Of a stretch of 50,870 bases of DNA, positions 30,440 through 39,255 are shown piece by piece (the first letter of the stretch is position 1; each line of letters opens with the position of its first letter). The notes beneath the pieces were generated by a model that saw nothing but the letters and a program-made list of their open reading frames with translations, did not search any database and had not been told where the DNA came from. The translations under genes were made by a program, and so were the position numbers. This DNA is from Roseateles sp. Lineage in GTDB: Bacteria; Pseudomonadota; Gammaproteobacteria; Burkholderiales; Burkholderiaceae_C. The stretch is from positions 1 through 50,870 of the forward strand of contig NZ_JAFAGT010000078.1 of assembly GCF_019237615.1 (NCBI RefSeq), read 5' to 3'.

Positions 30440-32419
30440 ATGCGTTCCTTTGCGCTGGCGCCTGTTGCGGCCGCCTGTTTCCTCTCGCTGGCCGCCCAGG
30501 CCGATCCCGCCCCGGCCGAATCCCTGGACAAGGTCGTCGTCACCGGCAACCCCCTGAAGAGCCAGGTTCTGGCCCAGCCCAGCGACGCCCTGTCCGGTGA
30601 CCAGCTCGTGCTGACCCGCGCGGCCAGCCTGGGCGACACGCTGCAAGGCCTGCCCGGCGTGGCCGCCACCAACTTCGGCCCCAATGCCAGCCGGCCCAGC
30701 ATCCGGGGCCTGGACGGTGACCGCGTGCGCATCCTGAACAACTCGGGCGCGTCGGTGGACGCGTCCAACCTCAGCTTCGACCACAGCGTGGCCATCGACC
30801 CGCTGGTCATCGACAAGGTCGAGGTGCTGCGCGGTGCGGCGGCGCTGCTGTACGGCGGCAACGCGGTCGGCGGCGTCGTCAACACGCTGGACAACCGCAT
30901 CCCGCGCGTCTTCACGTCGGGACTGAGCGGCGCGGCCGAAGTCCGCCTGGGCGGCGCCAGCCGAGACAAGAGCGGCGCCGTCGTGCTGGACGGCGGCAGC
31001 GGCCAGGCGAACTCGGGCTTCGGCTGGCACGTCGACCTGGCCGGCCGCGATGCCGGGGACCAGGCCGCGCCGCGCTTCGACAGCGACGGCGAGAGCCGTA
31101 CCAGCGTGCGCAACTCCGCTGCCCGCAGCCATGGCGGCGCCATGGGCGGCTCGGTGTTCTTCCAGGGCGGCTTCGCCGGCGTGTCGCTGGACGACTACCA
31201 CACCGACTACGGCACCACGGCCGAGCCGAACGTGACCATACGCATGCAGCGCCAGCGCCTGGCCACGGCCGGCGAATGGGCCACGACGGACGGCCCGCTG
31301 CACCGCATCAGCTGGCAGCTCAGCCGCAACCGCTACGAGCATGTGGAGATGGAAGGCGACGTGGCCGGCACCACCTTCAAGAGCACCGGCACGGACGGCC
31401 GGCTGGAGCTGGAGCATGCCGCCTTCGGTCCGATCAAGGGCCTGGTGGGCCTGCAGACCGAGGCGCTGGACTTCTCGGCCCTGGGCGAGGAGGCCTTCGT
31501 GCCGAGCACGCGCACGCGCAACACCGGCGTCTTCCTGCTGGAGCAGGCCAAGCTGGCCGGCGTGGACTGGTCGGCCGGCGCGCGCACCGAACGCGTGACG
31601 GTGGACTCGGACGGCGGCGACCGCTTCGGGGCGCCCCAGTCGCGGCGCTTCCGCCCGCTGAGCCTGGCGCTGAGCGGCGTCGTCCCGCTGTCCGAGCGCT
31701 GGAGCCTGAGCGCCAACCTGAATCGCACCGAGCGCGCCCCGGCCTACTACGAGCTGTTCGCCAACGGCCTGCACGTGGCCAGTGCCGCGTTCGAGCGCGG
31801 CGACGCCAGCCTGGGCCTGGAGCGTTCCAAGGGCCTGGACGTCGGACTGAAGTGGGAGGGTGATGGCAGCCATCTGCACGTCAACGTCTACGAGACCCGC
31901 TTCGCCAACTACATCGCGCTGCAGGCCACCGGCGAGACGGCCGCCAATGGCAGCGAGAGCTTGCCGGTCTATGCGTTCCAGGCCGTGCCGGCGCGGCTGC
32001 GCGGCGTGGAGTTCGAGGGCCGCTGGCAGGTCCAACCGGCCCTTGCCGTGCTGAGCCAGCTCGACGCGGTGCGCGGCGACAACCGCGCCACCGGCGAGCC
32101 GCTGCCGCGCCTGGCGCCGCTGCGCGCCATGCTGGGCCTGGAAGCCAAGCATGGCGACTGGTCGGGCAAGCTGGAATGGCGCGGTGCCGCCCGCCAGACC
32201 CGCGTGGCCGAGTTCGACACGCCCACGCCCGGCTACGGCACGCTGCGCCTGTCGCTCGCCCGCCAGCTGCGCTTGGGCCAGACGGATGCCCTCTGGTACC
32301 TGAAGCTGGACAACCTCGCCAACAAGCTGGCCTACAACGCGACGGCCGTGCCGACGATCCGCGACCTGGCGCCCCAGCCGGGCCGCTCGGCCAGCACCGG
32401 TCTGCAGGTCAGGTTCTGA
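30440..32419 (+). CDS. TonB-dependent outer-membrane receptor, ZnuD-like
   Basis: The product is 659 aa. Residues 1-21 are a signal peptide, a TonB box (LDKVVVTG) follows at about 29-36, then a plug domain to about 155 and a beta-barrel ending in the canonical C-terminal Phe (TGLQVRF). The plug carries NFGPNASRPSIRGLDGDR and LLYGGNAVGGVVNTLDNRIP, and the barrel ends with IRDLAPQPGRS. These blocks are typical of the ZnuD family, which imports zinc, and in some reports haem, across the outer membrane. The upstream His/Cys-rich exported protein agrees with a metal role. No Zur box was recognised. Copper or an organic chelate remain possible substrates. Confidence 0.8.
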   Translation: MRSFALAPVAAACFLSLAAQADPAPAESLDKVVVTGNPLKSQVLAQPSDALSGDQLVLTRAASLGDTLQGLPGVAATNFGPNASRPSIRGLDGDRVRILNNSGASVDASNLSFDHSVAIDPLVIDKVEVLRGAAALLYGGNAVGGVVNTLDNRIPRVFTSGLSGAAEVRLGGASRDKSGAVVLDGGSGQANSGFGWHVDLAGRDAGDQAAPRFDSDGESRTSVRNSAARSHGGAMGGSVFFQGGFAGVSLDDYHTDYGTTAEPNVTIRMQRQRLATAGEWATTDGPLHRISWQLSRNRYEHVEMEGDVAGTTFKSTGTDGRLELEHAAFGPIKGLVGLQTEALDFSALGEEAFVPSTRTRNTGVFLLEQAKLAGVDWSAGARTERVTVDSDGGDRFGAPQSRRFRPLSLALSGVVPLSERWSLSANLNRTERAPAYYELFANGLHVASAAFERGDASLGLERSKGLDVGLKWEGDGSHLHVNVYETRFANYIALQATGETAANGSESLPVYAFQAVPARLRGVEFEGRWQVQPALAVLSQLDAVRGDNRATGEPLPRLAPLRAMLGLEAKHGDWSGKLEWRGAARQTRVAEFDTPTPGYGTLRLSLARQLRLGQTDALWYLKLDNLANKLAYNATAVPTIRDLAPQPGRSASTGLQVRF

Positions 32420-32427
32420 CGCGAACA

Positions 32428-32460
32428 GCCGGGGCCCCGGTATAAATCCGGTGCCCCGGC
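32428..32460. repeat. Strong inverted repeat after the receptor gene, with a -10-like loop
   Basis: GCCGGGGC (32428-32435) pairs with GCCCCGGC (32453-32460), and inner CCGG pairs with CCGG, giving about 12 bp with one mismatch around the loop TATAAAT. The position, 9 nt after the receptor stop, suits a terminator, but no T-run follows. The loop is also the best -10 candidate (TATAAA, 32441-32446) for the ligase cluster beginning at 32567. Confidence 0.6.
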
Positions 32461-32556
32461 GCCCTGGCGGCGGGCATCCTGCACCTGAGCAGTGCCTGCG
32501 CACCAGAAGCCGCCGCCCCGCGCGGGCGCGGAACTTGCGTCGCTGGCCCTGGGAAC

Positions 32557-32561
32557 AGGAG
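32557..32561 (+). promoter_or_regulatory. Ribosome binding site of the first ATP-grasp gene
   Basis: AGGAG lies 5 nt before the ATG at 32567. It sets the start, although the frame is open back to 32492. Confidence 0.7.
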
Positions 32562-32566
32562 CGACG

Positions 32567-34000
32567 ATGCAGACCGCCTTTGACGAGATGACCGCCGCGG
32601 GAGGCACCACCCGCGCGCATTACGAGTCCTACGCCCGCTGGCTGGCCGAGCAACCCGAGTCGCTGATGCGCGAGCGGCGCGAGCAGGCCGAGCTGATCTT
32701 CCGCCGCGTGGGTATCACCTTCGCCGTCTATGGCGACAAGGACGCGGGCGAGGGCACCGAGCGCCTCATCCCCTTCGACCTGATCCCGCGCGTGATCCCG
32801 GCCGGCGAGTGGGCGTCCATGCAGTCCGGGCTGGCCCAGCGCGTGACGGCGCTGAACCGCTTCATCCACGACGTCTATCACGACCAGGAGATCCTGCGCG
32901 CCGGCATCGTGCCCGCCGACGAGATCCTGAACAACGCGCAGTTCCGCAAGGAGATGATGGGCGTGGACGTGCCGGGCGGCGTCTACAGCCATATCGCTGG
33001 CGTCGACATCGTGCGCGCCGGCCATGCCGACGGCAGTGGCCACTACTACGTGCTGGAGGACAACCTGCGCGTGCCCTCGGGCGTCAGCTACATGCTGGAG
33101 AACCGCAAGATGATGCTGCGGCTCTTCCCCGACCTGTTCGTGCAGCACCGTATCGCACCGGTGGCCCATTACCCCGACTTGCTGCTGGACACGCTGCGCA
33201 GCGTCGCGCCGCCCGGCGTGGCCGACCCCACCGTCGTCGTCATGACGCCGGGCATGTACAACTCGGCCTACTTCGAGCACGGCTTCCTGGCCCAGCAGAT
33301 GGGCGTGGAGCTGGTGGAGGGCCAGGATCTGTTCGTCGATGGCGGCTTCGTGTACATGCGCACCACGCGCGGCCCGAAGCGCGTGGACGTCATCTACCGC
33401 CGCATCGACGACGACTTTCTCGACCCGCAGGTGTTCCGCGCCGATTCGCAGCTGGGCTGCGCGGGCCTGGTGGACGCCTACAAGGCCGGCCGCGTGACGC
33501 TGTCCAACGCCATCGGCACCGGCATCGCGGACGACAAGTCCATCTACCCCTATGTGCCGAAGATGATCGAGTTCTATCTCGGCGAGAAGCCCATCCTGCA
33601 GAACGTGCCCACCTATGTCTGCCGCGAGAAGGAGGGGCTGGCCTACACGCTGGCCCATCTCTCCGAGCTGGTCGTCAAGGAGGTGCATGGCGCGGGCGGC
33701 TACGGCATGCTGGTCGGGCCGGCAGCCACCCGGGACGAGGTGGCGGCCTTCCGCGCACGCCTCGTCGCCAACCCGGGCAACTACATCGCGCAGCCGACGC
33801 TGTCGCTGTCCACCTGCCCGACCTTCGTCGACAGTGGCATCGCGCCGCGTCACATCGATCTGCGCCCCTTTGTGCTGTCTGGGGCGTCCGTGCGCATGGT
33901 GCCGGGCGGGCTGACCCGCGTGGCCTTGAAGCAGGGCTCCCTGGTGGTGAACAGCAGTCAGGGCGGCGGCACCAAGGACACCTGGGTTCTGGAGGACTGA
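32567..34000 (+). CDS. Circularly permuted ATP-grasp protein (DUF404/DUF407 type)
   Basis: The product is 477 aa. The sequence follows the circularly permuted ATP-grasp type 2 family: RLIPFDLIPRVIPAGEW, the VLEDNLRVPSGVSYMLENR block (Glu164, Asp165 and Asn166 as likely nucleotide/metal contacts), MTPGMYNSAYFEH, VDVIYRRIDDDFLDP, and the C-terminal Gly-rich GGYGMLVGPAA. Such proteins are predicted, not proven, to ligate amino acids or peptides using ATP with an acyl-phosphate intermediate. The next gene, starting 3 nt after the stop, encodes the alpha-E protein that nearly always accompanies it. This is the first gene of a six-gene co-directional cluster. Confidence 0.88.
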   Translation: MQTAFDEMTAAGGTTRAHYESYARWLAEQPESLMRERREQAELIFRRVGITFAVYGDKDAGEGTERLIPFDLIPRVIPAGEWASMQSGLAQRVTALNRFIHDVYHDQEILRAGIVPADEILNNAQFRKEMMGVDVPGGVYSHIAGVDIVRAGHADGSGHYYVLEDNLRVPSGVSYMLENRKMMLRLFPDLFVQHRIAPVAHYPDLLLDTLRSVAPPGVADPTVVVMTPGMYNSAYFEHGFLAQQMGVELVEGQDLFVDGGFVYMRTTRGPKRVDVIYRRIDDDFLDPQVFRADSQLGCAGLVDAYKAGRVTLSNAIGTGIADDKSIYPYVPKMIEFYLGEKPILQNVPTYVCREKEGLAYTLAHLSELVVKEVHGAGGYGMLVGPAATRDEVAAFRARLVANPGNYIAQPTLSLSTCPTFVDSGIAPRHIDLRPFVLSGASVRMVPGGLTRVALKQGSLVVNSSQGGGTKDTWVLED

Positions 34001-34003
34001 GCG

Positions 34004-34939
34004 ATGCTGTCGAGAACTGCTGACCACCTCTTCTGGCTGAGCCGCTACATCGAGCGGGCCGAGAACACCGCGCGCATGCTGGACATCGCCTACCAGACCT
34101 CGCTGCAGCCGCAGTCCGCCATCGAGTCCGAGCAGACCTGGCGCAGCCTGGTCTCGATCTCCGAGCTGAACGGCGTCTACGGCGCCAGGCATTCGGCGAT
34201 CAACAGCCGCAACGTCATGGAGTTCATGGTGGCCGACGAGAGCAATCTGTCGTCCATCTTCAACTGCCTGCGCGCCGCGCGTGAGAACGCGCGGGCCGTG
34301 CGCGGCGCGCTGACCACCGAGGTCTGGGAGACCATGAACCAGACCTGGCTGGAGCTGCGCCGCCTGCTGCGCGAGGGCGCGCTGACGCGCGACCCGTCGC
34401 AGCTCTTCGAGTGGGTCAAGTACCGCTCGCACCTGTCGCGCGGCGTGACGGTGGGCACCATGCTGCAGGACGAGGCCTTCCACTTCATCCGCATCGGCTC
34501 CTTCCTGGAGCGGGCCGACAACACCGCGCGGCTGCTGGACGTCAAGTTCTACCGCCAGGACGACAGCGGCACGGAGCGCGACGCAGCGCGCGACTTCTAC
34601 TACTGGTCGGCGGTGCTGCGCTCGGTGTCGGGCTTCGAGATCTACCGCAAGGTCTACAGCAACGTCATCCAGCCCGACAAGGTCGCCGAGCTGCTGATCC
34701 TGCGTCCTGACATGCCGCGCTCGCTGTCGCACTGCATCACGCGCATGCTGGCCAACCTCAGGCGCGTGGCCAACGCCCAGTCCGGAGAAACGCTGCGTCG
34801 CGCCGGGCGGCTGGAGGCCCAGCTGGCCTTTGGCCGCATCGACGAGATCCTGGCCCAGGGCCTGCATCCCTTCCTCGACGGCTTCCTCGTCGAGGTGGCG
34901 GACCTGGGCAACGGCATTTCCCGCGACTTCCTCGTCTGA
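34004..34939 (+). CDS. Alpha-E domain protein (DUF403)
   Basis: The product is 311 aa and predicted all-alpha. The diagnostic N-terminus is LSRTADHLFWLSRYIERAEN; later come FHFIRIGSFLERADNTARLLD and a C-terminal helical region ending in GNGISRDF. The family has no solved biochemical role and is thought to support the partner ATP-grasp ligase, perhaps as a scaffold or substrate carrier. It is placed 3 nt after the ATP-grasp gene and 9 nt before the transglutaminase-DUF2126 gene, so all three are almost certainly co-transcribed and translationally coupled. The protein is cytosolic by sequence. Confidence 0.88.
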   Translation: MLSRTADHLFWLSRYIERAENTARMLDIAYQTSLQPQSAIESEQTWRSLVSISELNGVYGARHSAINSRNVMEFMVADESNLSSIFNCLRAARENARAVRGALTTEVWETMNQTWLELRRLLREGALTRDPSQLFEWVKYRSHLSRGVTVGTMLQDEAFHFIRIGSFLERADNTARLLDVKFYRQDDSGTERDAARDFYYWSAVLRSVSGFEIYRKVYSNVIQPDKVAELLILRPDMPRSLSHCITRMLANLRRVANAQSGETLRRAGRLEAQLAFGRIDEILAQGLHPFLDGFLVEVADLGNGISRDFLV

Positions 34940-34948
34940 GGGCTGCAC

Positions 34949-37900
34949 ATGGCCATCCACGTCGCCCTCAGGCATGTCACGCGCTACCGCTACGACCGCC
35001 CGGTTCAGCTGGGCGCGCAGGTCGTGCGCCTGCGCCCGGCGCCGCACTGCCGCACGCCGGTGCTGTCCTATTCGCTGCGCATATCGCCGGCGGACCACTT
35101 CATCAACTGGCAGCAGGACCCGTTTGCCAACTACCTCGCGCGGCTGGTGTTCCCCGAGAAGACGACCGAGTTCACCGTCACGGTGGACCTGGTCGCCGAG
35201 ATGGCGGTCTACAACCCCTTTGACTTCTTCCTGGAGCCGCAGGCGCAGACCTTCCCGTTCGCGTACGACGAGGCGCAACTGGTCGAGCTGGCGCCGTATC
35301 TGCAGGCCGAGCCGGCCACGCCACGGCTGGCGGCCTATCTGCAGGACATCCCGCGCACCGAGCGTGCCACCATCGACTTCATCGTCGAGCTGAACCAGCG
35401 CGTGCAGCGCAGCGTGTCCTACCTGATCCGCCTGCAGCCCGGCGTGCAGATGCCCGAGGAGACGCTGGAGAAGGCCTCGGGCTCCTGCCGCGACTCCGGC
35501 TGGCTGCTGGTGCAGATCGCCCGCCACCTGGGCCTGGCGGCGCGCTTCGTGTCCGGCTACCTGATCCAGCTGGCGCCCGACGAGAAGGCGCTGGACGGCC
35601 CCAGCGGCACCGAGGTGGATTTCACCGACCTGCATGCCTGGTGCGAGGTCTACCTGCCCGGCGCCGGCTGGATTGGCCTGGACCCCACGTCGGGCCTGCT
35701 GGCCGGCGAGGGCCACATACCGCTGGCCGCCACGCCCACGCCGGCCAGTGCCGCGCCCATCAGCGGTGGCGTCGACATGAGCGAGGTGGCGTTCGGCCAC
35801 GAGATGAGCGTCACGCGCATCTACGAGTCGCCGCGCGTGACCAAGCCCTACACCGAGGCGCAATGGGCCGAGGTGCTGCGGCTGGGCGAACAGGTGGACC
35901 GCGAACTGGTCGCCGGCGACGTACGGCTGACCATGGGCGGCGAGCCCACCTTCGTCGCCGTCGACGACCGCGACGCGCCCGAATGGAACACCGAGGCGCT
36001 GGGTCCGACGAAGCGCGTCTATGCCCAGCAGCTGACGCACCGGCTGCGTGATGAGTATGGCCGGGGCGGCTTCCTGCATTTCGGCCAGGGCAAGTGGTAT
36101 CCCGGCGAGCAGTTGCCGCGCTGGGCGCTGTCCATCTACTGGCGCGTCGACGGCCAGCCCTGCTGGCGCAACCCCGACTGGTTCGCCGACGAGCGCGAGG
36201 GCCAGGCCTACACCAGCGTGCATGCCAAGACCTTCATGGCCGCGCTGACGCAGCGCCTGGGCCTGCCCGACACCCATGTGCAGCCGGGCTATGAGGACAC
36301 CTGGTACTACCTGTGGCGCGAGCGCCGCCTGCCGGTCAATGTGGACCCCTTCGACTCGCGGCTGGACGACGAGCTGGAGCGTGTGCGGCTGCGGCGCGTG
36401 TTCGGGCAGGGGCTGTCGCATGTGGTGGGCTATGTGCTGCCCATCCGCCATGCCGGCGACCCACCGCTGGGCGGCAGCCGCTGGCAGACCGGGCCATGGT
36501 TCTTCCGTGACGAGCGCGTCTATCTCTACCCCGGTGACTCGCCGATGGGCTGGCGTCTGCCGCTGGATTCGCTGCCCTGGGTGGCCAAGGGTGACTACCC
36601 CTACCTGATCGAGCAGGACCCGTTCGCGCCGCGCGGCACGCTGCCCGCGGCCGCAGCGTTGCGCGCGCAGACGCAGGGCGTCACGTCGGCCGGAACGGTG
36701 CCGGGCCTGCTGCGCAGCGCCGCTGGTGGTGCGGGCAGGGGCGGCGCCAGCGATGCAGGTTCCGCAGCTGACGGCAGCGGGCTGGTCGCCGACGGCGCGC
36801 CGAGCCGCTTCGAAAGCGCCGACGGCATCACGCGCACGGCGCTCTGCGTCGAGGCCCGCGATCCGCGCCGCGCCAACGGCCCGTCGGCCGAAGGCAGGGG
36901 CGATGCCTGCGGCGTGCTCTACGTCTTCATGCCGCCGCTGGAAAAGCTGGAGCACTACCTGGAGCTGCTGGCGGGGGTGGAAGCCGCCTGCGAGGACACG
37001 GGCTACAAGATCGTGCTCGAAGGCTACCCGCCGCCGCGCGATCCGCGCCTGAAGCTGCTGGCCGTGACGCCTGACCCCGGTGTCATCGAGGTCAACATCC
37101 ACCCCGCGCACAACTGGGGCGAGTTGGTCCAGCACACCGAGTTTCTCTACGAGGCCGCGCGCGCGACAAGGCTGTCGAGCGAGAAGTTCATGATCGATGG
37201 CCGCCATTGCGGCACCGGTGGCGGCAACCACTTCGTGCTCGGTGGCGCAACGCCCATCGACTCGCCCTTCCTGCGCAAGCCCTCGCTGCTCGCGTCGCTG
37301 CTGGCCTACTGGCACAACCATCCAAGCCTGAGCTACCTGTTCAGCGGTCTCTTCATCGGCCCCACCAGCCAGGCGCCGCGTGTGGATGAGGCTCGCAACG
37401 ACCAGTTGCGCGAGCTGGAGATTGCGCTGGCCGAGATCCACAAGCTGGGCGATGAGCACGCGCCGCCGTGGATGATCGACCGCATGCTGCGCAATGTGCT
37501 GGTGGACGTGACCGGCAACACGCATCGCAGCGAGTTCAGCATCGACAAGCTCTACTCCCCGGACTCGGCCACGGGCCGCCTGGGCCTGCTGGAGCTGCGC
37601 GCCTTCGAGATGCCGCCGCATGCGCGCATGAGCATCGTGCAGCAACTGCTGCTGCGAGCCCTCATCGCCCGCTTCTGGCGCGAGCCCTACCGTGCGCCGC
37701 TGGTGCGCTGGGGCACGGCGCTGCACGACCGCTGGCTGCTGTCGCATTTCGTGCGCGAGGACTTCGCCGATGTCCTGCGGGACATGCAGGAGGCTGGCCA
37801 TGCGCTGGACGCCGCCTGGTTCTCGCCGCACTTCGAGTTCCGCTTCCCCAAGTACGGCGAGTTCGCCGCGCGCGGCGTGCACGTGACGCTGCGCGGCGCG

Positions 37901-38386
37901 CTGGAGCCCTGGCATGTGATGGGCGAGGAGGGCGCGGCCGGCGGCACGGTGCGCTATGTGGACTCGTCGCTGGAGCGACTGGAGCTGCATGTCAGCGGCC
38001 TCGTCGACCCGCGCCACCGCCTGACGGTGAACGGCCGGCCCGTGCCGCTGCAGCCCACCGGCCGCGTCGGCGAGTTCGTCTGCGGCGTGCGCTACCGCGC
38101 CTGGCGGCCGCCATCGGCCCTGCACCCCACCATAGGCGTCCATGCCCCGCTGACGGTGGACCTCGTCGATGCCTGGCAGCAGCGGTCGCTGGGAGGCTGC
38201 CGCTACTTCGTCGCCCACCCGGGTGGGCGCAACTACGCCACGCTGCCCGTCAACGCCTACGAGGCCGAGAGCCGGCGCCTGGCGCGCTTCGCGGCACTGG
38301 GCCACACGCCGGGCCGGGTCGAGGTGGGCGAGCCCTGGCGCAGCATGGAGTTTCCATTCACGCTGGACCTCAGGACAGTATCCTGA
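34949..38386 (+). CDS. Transglutaminase-like protein with DUF2126 domain
   Basis: The product is 1145 aa. A bacterial transglutaminase N-terminal domain lies at about 1-85. A transglutaminase/protease core follows with the triad Cys180 (SGSCRDSG), His229 (DLHAWCE) and Asp245 (GLDPTSG). The DUF2126 region runs from about 300 to the end, beginning with LTMGGEPTFVAVDDRDAPEW. A low-complexity Ala/Gly/Ser linker at about 570-640 interrupts it. The full-length architecture is normal for this family. The core could hydrolyse or transfer amide bonds; DUF2126 has no known activity, although its Glu/Asp/His-rich segments suggest an enzymatic domain. It belongs with the two preceding genes as the first ligase module. 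Confidence 0.9.
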   Translation: MAIHVALRHVTRYRYDRPVQLGAQVVRLRPAPHCRTPVLSYSLRISPADHFINWQQDPFANYLARLVFPEKTTEFTVTVDLVAEMAVYNPFDFFLEPQAQTFPFAYDEAQLVELAPYLQAEPATPRLAAYLQDIPRTERATIDFIVELNQRVQRSVSYLIRLQPGVQMPEETLEKASGSCRDSGWLLVQIARHLGLAARFVSGYLIQLAPDEKALDGPSGTEVDFTDLHAWCEVYLPGAGWIGLDPTSGLLAGEGHIPLAATPTPASAAPISGGVDMSEVAFGHEMSVTRIYESPRVTKPYTEAQWAEVLRLGEQVDRELVAGDVRLTMGGEPTFVAVDDRDAPEWNTEALGPTKRVYAQQLTHRLRDEYGRGGFLHFGQGKWYPGEQLPRWALSIYWRVDGQPCWRNPDWFADEREGQAYTSVHAKTFMAALTQRLGLPDTHVQPGYEDTWYYLWRERRLPVNVDPFDSRLDDELERVRLRRVFGQGLSHVVGYVLPIRHAGDPPLGGSRWQTGPWFFRDERVYLYPGDSPMGWRLPLDSLPWVAKGDYPYLIEQDPFAPRGTLPAAAALRAQTQGVTSAGTVPGLLRSAAGGAGRGGASDAGSAADGSGLVADGAPSRFESADGITRTALCVEARDPRRANGPSAEGRGDACGVLYVFMPPLEKLEHYLELLAGVEAACEDTGYKIVLEGYPPPRDPRLKLLAVTPDPGVIEVNIHPAHNWGELVQHTEFLYEAARATRLSSEKFMIDGRHCGTGGGNHFVLGGATPIDSPFLRKPSLLASLLAYWHNHPSLSYLFSGLFIGPTSQAPRVDEARNDQLRELEIALAEIHKLGDEHAPPWMIDRMLRNVLVDVTGNTHRSEFSIDKLYSPDSATGRLGLLELRAFEMPPHARMSIVQQLLLRALIARFWREPYRAPLVRWGTALHDRWLLSHFVREDFADVLRDMQEAGHALDAAWFSPHFEFRFPKYGEFAARGVHVTLRGALEPWHVMGEEGAAGGTVRYVDSSLERLELHVSGLVDPRHRLTVNGRPVPLQPTGRVGEFVCGVRYRAWRPPSALHPTIGVHAPLTVDLVDAWQQRSLGGCRYFVAHPGGRNYATLPVNAYEAESRRLARFAALGHTPGRVEVGEPWRSMEFPFTLDLRTVS

Positions 38387-38390
38387 AGCC

Positions 38391-39239
38391 ATGCGCATCC
38401 AGATCCAACCCGGCGTCCATCTCTTCGTCGACATCGAGGGCCTCGGCCAGGTCCCCGACGGCCCGGTGCTGCGGCACAAGCCCACGCTGGTTCTCATCCA
38501 TGGCGGCCCCGGCTTCGACCACACCGGCTTCCGGCCCTTCTTCAGCCGCTTCGCCGATCTCTGCCAGATCGTCTACTTCGACCTGCGTGGTCATGGCCGC
38601 AGCGACCCGCGGCCGCCCGAGGAATGGCGGCTGGACGTGTTCGCGGACGATGTGGTGCGGCTGTGCGACGCGTTGGGCGTCGTCAAGCCCATCGTGCTGG
38701 GCCAGAGCTTCGGCGGCTTCGTCGCGCAGCGCTACCTGGCGCGCCACCCGGCGCATCCGGACAAGGTGGTGCTGTCCAGCACCTCGCACCATTTCGGCCT
38801 GGCGCGCAAGATCGAGCGCTTCGGCGCGCTGGGCGGGCCTCAGGCCGCCGCGGCCACGCGCGAGTTCTGGGAGCACCCCGGCCCGGCGAGCTGGGCTGCC
38901 TACGAGAAGCATTGCCGCCATCTCTACAACACCCGGCCCAAGAACCCCGATGCCGGTCGCTGGATGATCTTCAAGCCCGAGATCCTGTTCACTCACACGC
39001 GCACGGAGCTGCCCGGCATGGACCTGCGCCCCGGCCTGGCCCGGGTGCAGTGTCCGGTGCTGGTGATGGCCGGCGAGGAGGACCCCGTCACGCCGCCGCA
39101 GGATGCCGAGGAGATCGTCGCCGCGCTGCCCGCGGCCTGGGTACGTTTCGAGCGTTTCGCCGGCGTCGGCCACGGACCCTGGCGCGACGACCCCGAGGCC
39201 GCCGAGCGCGTGCTGCGCGCCTTCCTGCAGAGCCCCTAG
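38391..39239 (+). CDS. Alpha/beta hydrolase (proline iminopeptidase/haloperoxidase-like)
   Basis: The product is 282 aa. The hydrolase fold shows the oxyanion segment HGGPGFDH, the strand-turn YFDLRGHGRSD, nucleophile Ser106 in GQSFGG, Asp231 in GEEDPVT and His261 in GVGHGPW. HGGPG is typical of proline iminopeptidases and related peptidases/esterases, so cleavage of a small peptide or ester is plausible. It begins 4 nt after the DUF2126 gene and ends 16 nt before the fused ATP-grasp gene, embedding it in the ligase cluster. It may process or recycle the product, but the substrate is unknown. No signal peptide is seen. Confidence 0.87.
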   Translation: MRIQIQPGVHLFVDIEGLGQVPDGPVLRHKPTLVLIHGGPGFDHTGFRPFFSRFADLCQIVYFDLRGHGRSDPRPPEEWRLDVFADDVVRLCDALGVVKPIVLGQSFGGFVAQRYLARHPAHPDKVVLSSTSHHFGLARKIERFGALGGPQAAAATREFWEHPGPASWAAYEKHCRHLYNTRPKNPDAGRWMIFKPEILFTHTRTELPGMDLRPGLARVQCPVLVMAGEEDPVTPPQDAEEIVAALPAAWVRFERFAGVGHGPWRDDPEAAERVLRAFLQSP

Positions 39240-39255
39240 GCGGCCTGCCTCGCCC

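Noticed and set aside
30155-38524. A 2789-codon antisense open frame across the receptor and ligase genes
   Set aside because: It spans several unrelated, well-supported forward genes and has low-complexity composition; the absence of stops is explained by codon bias.
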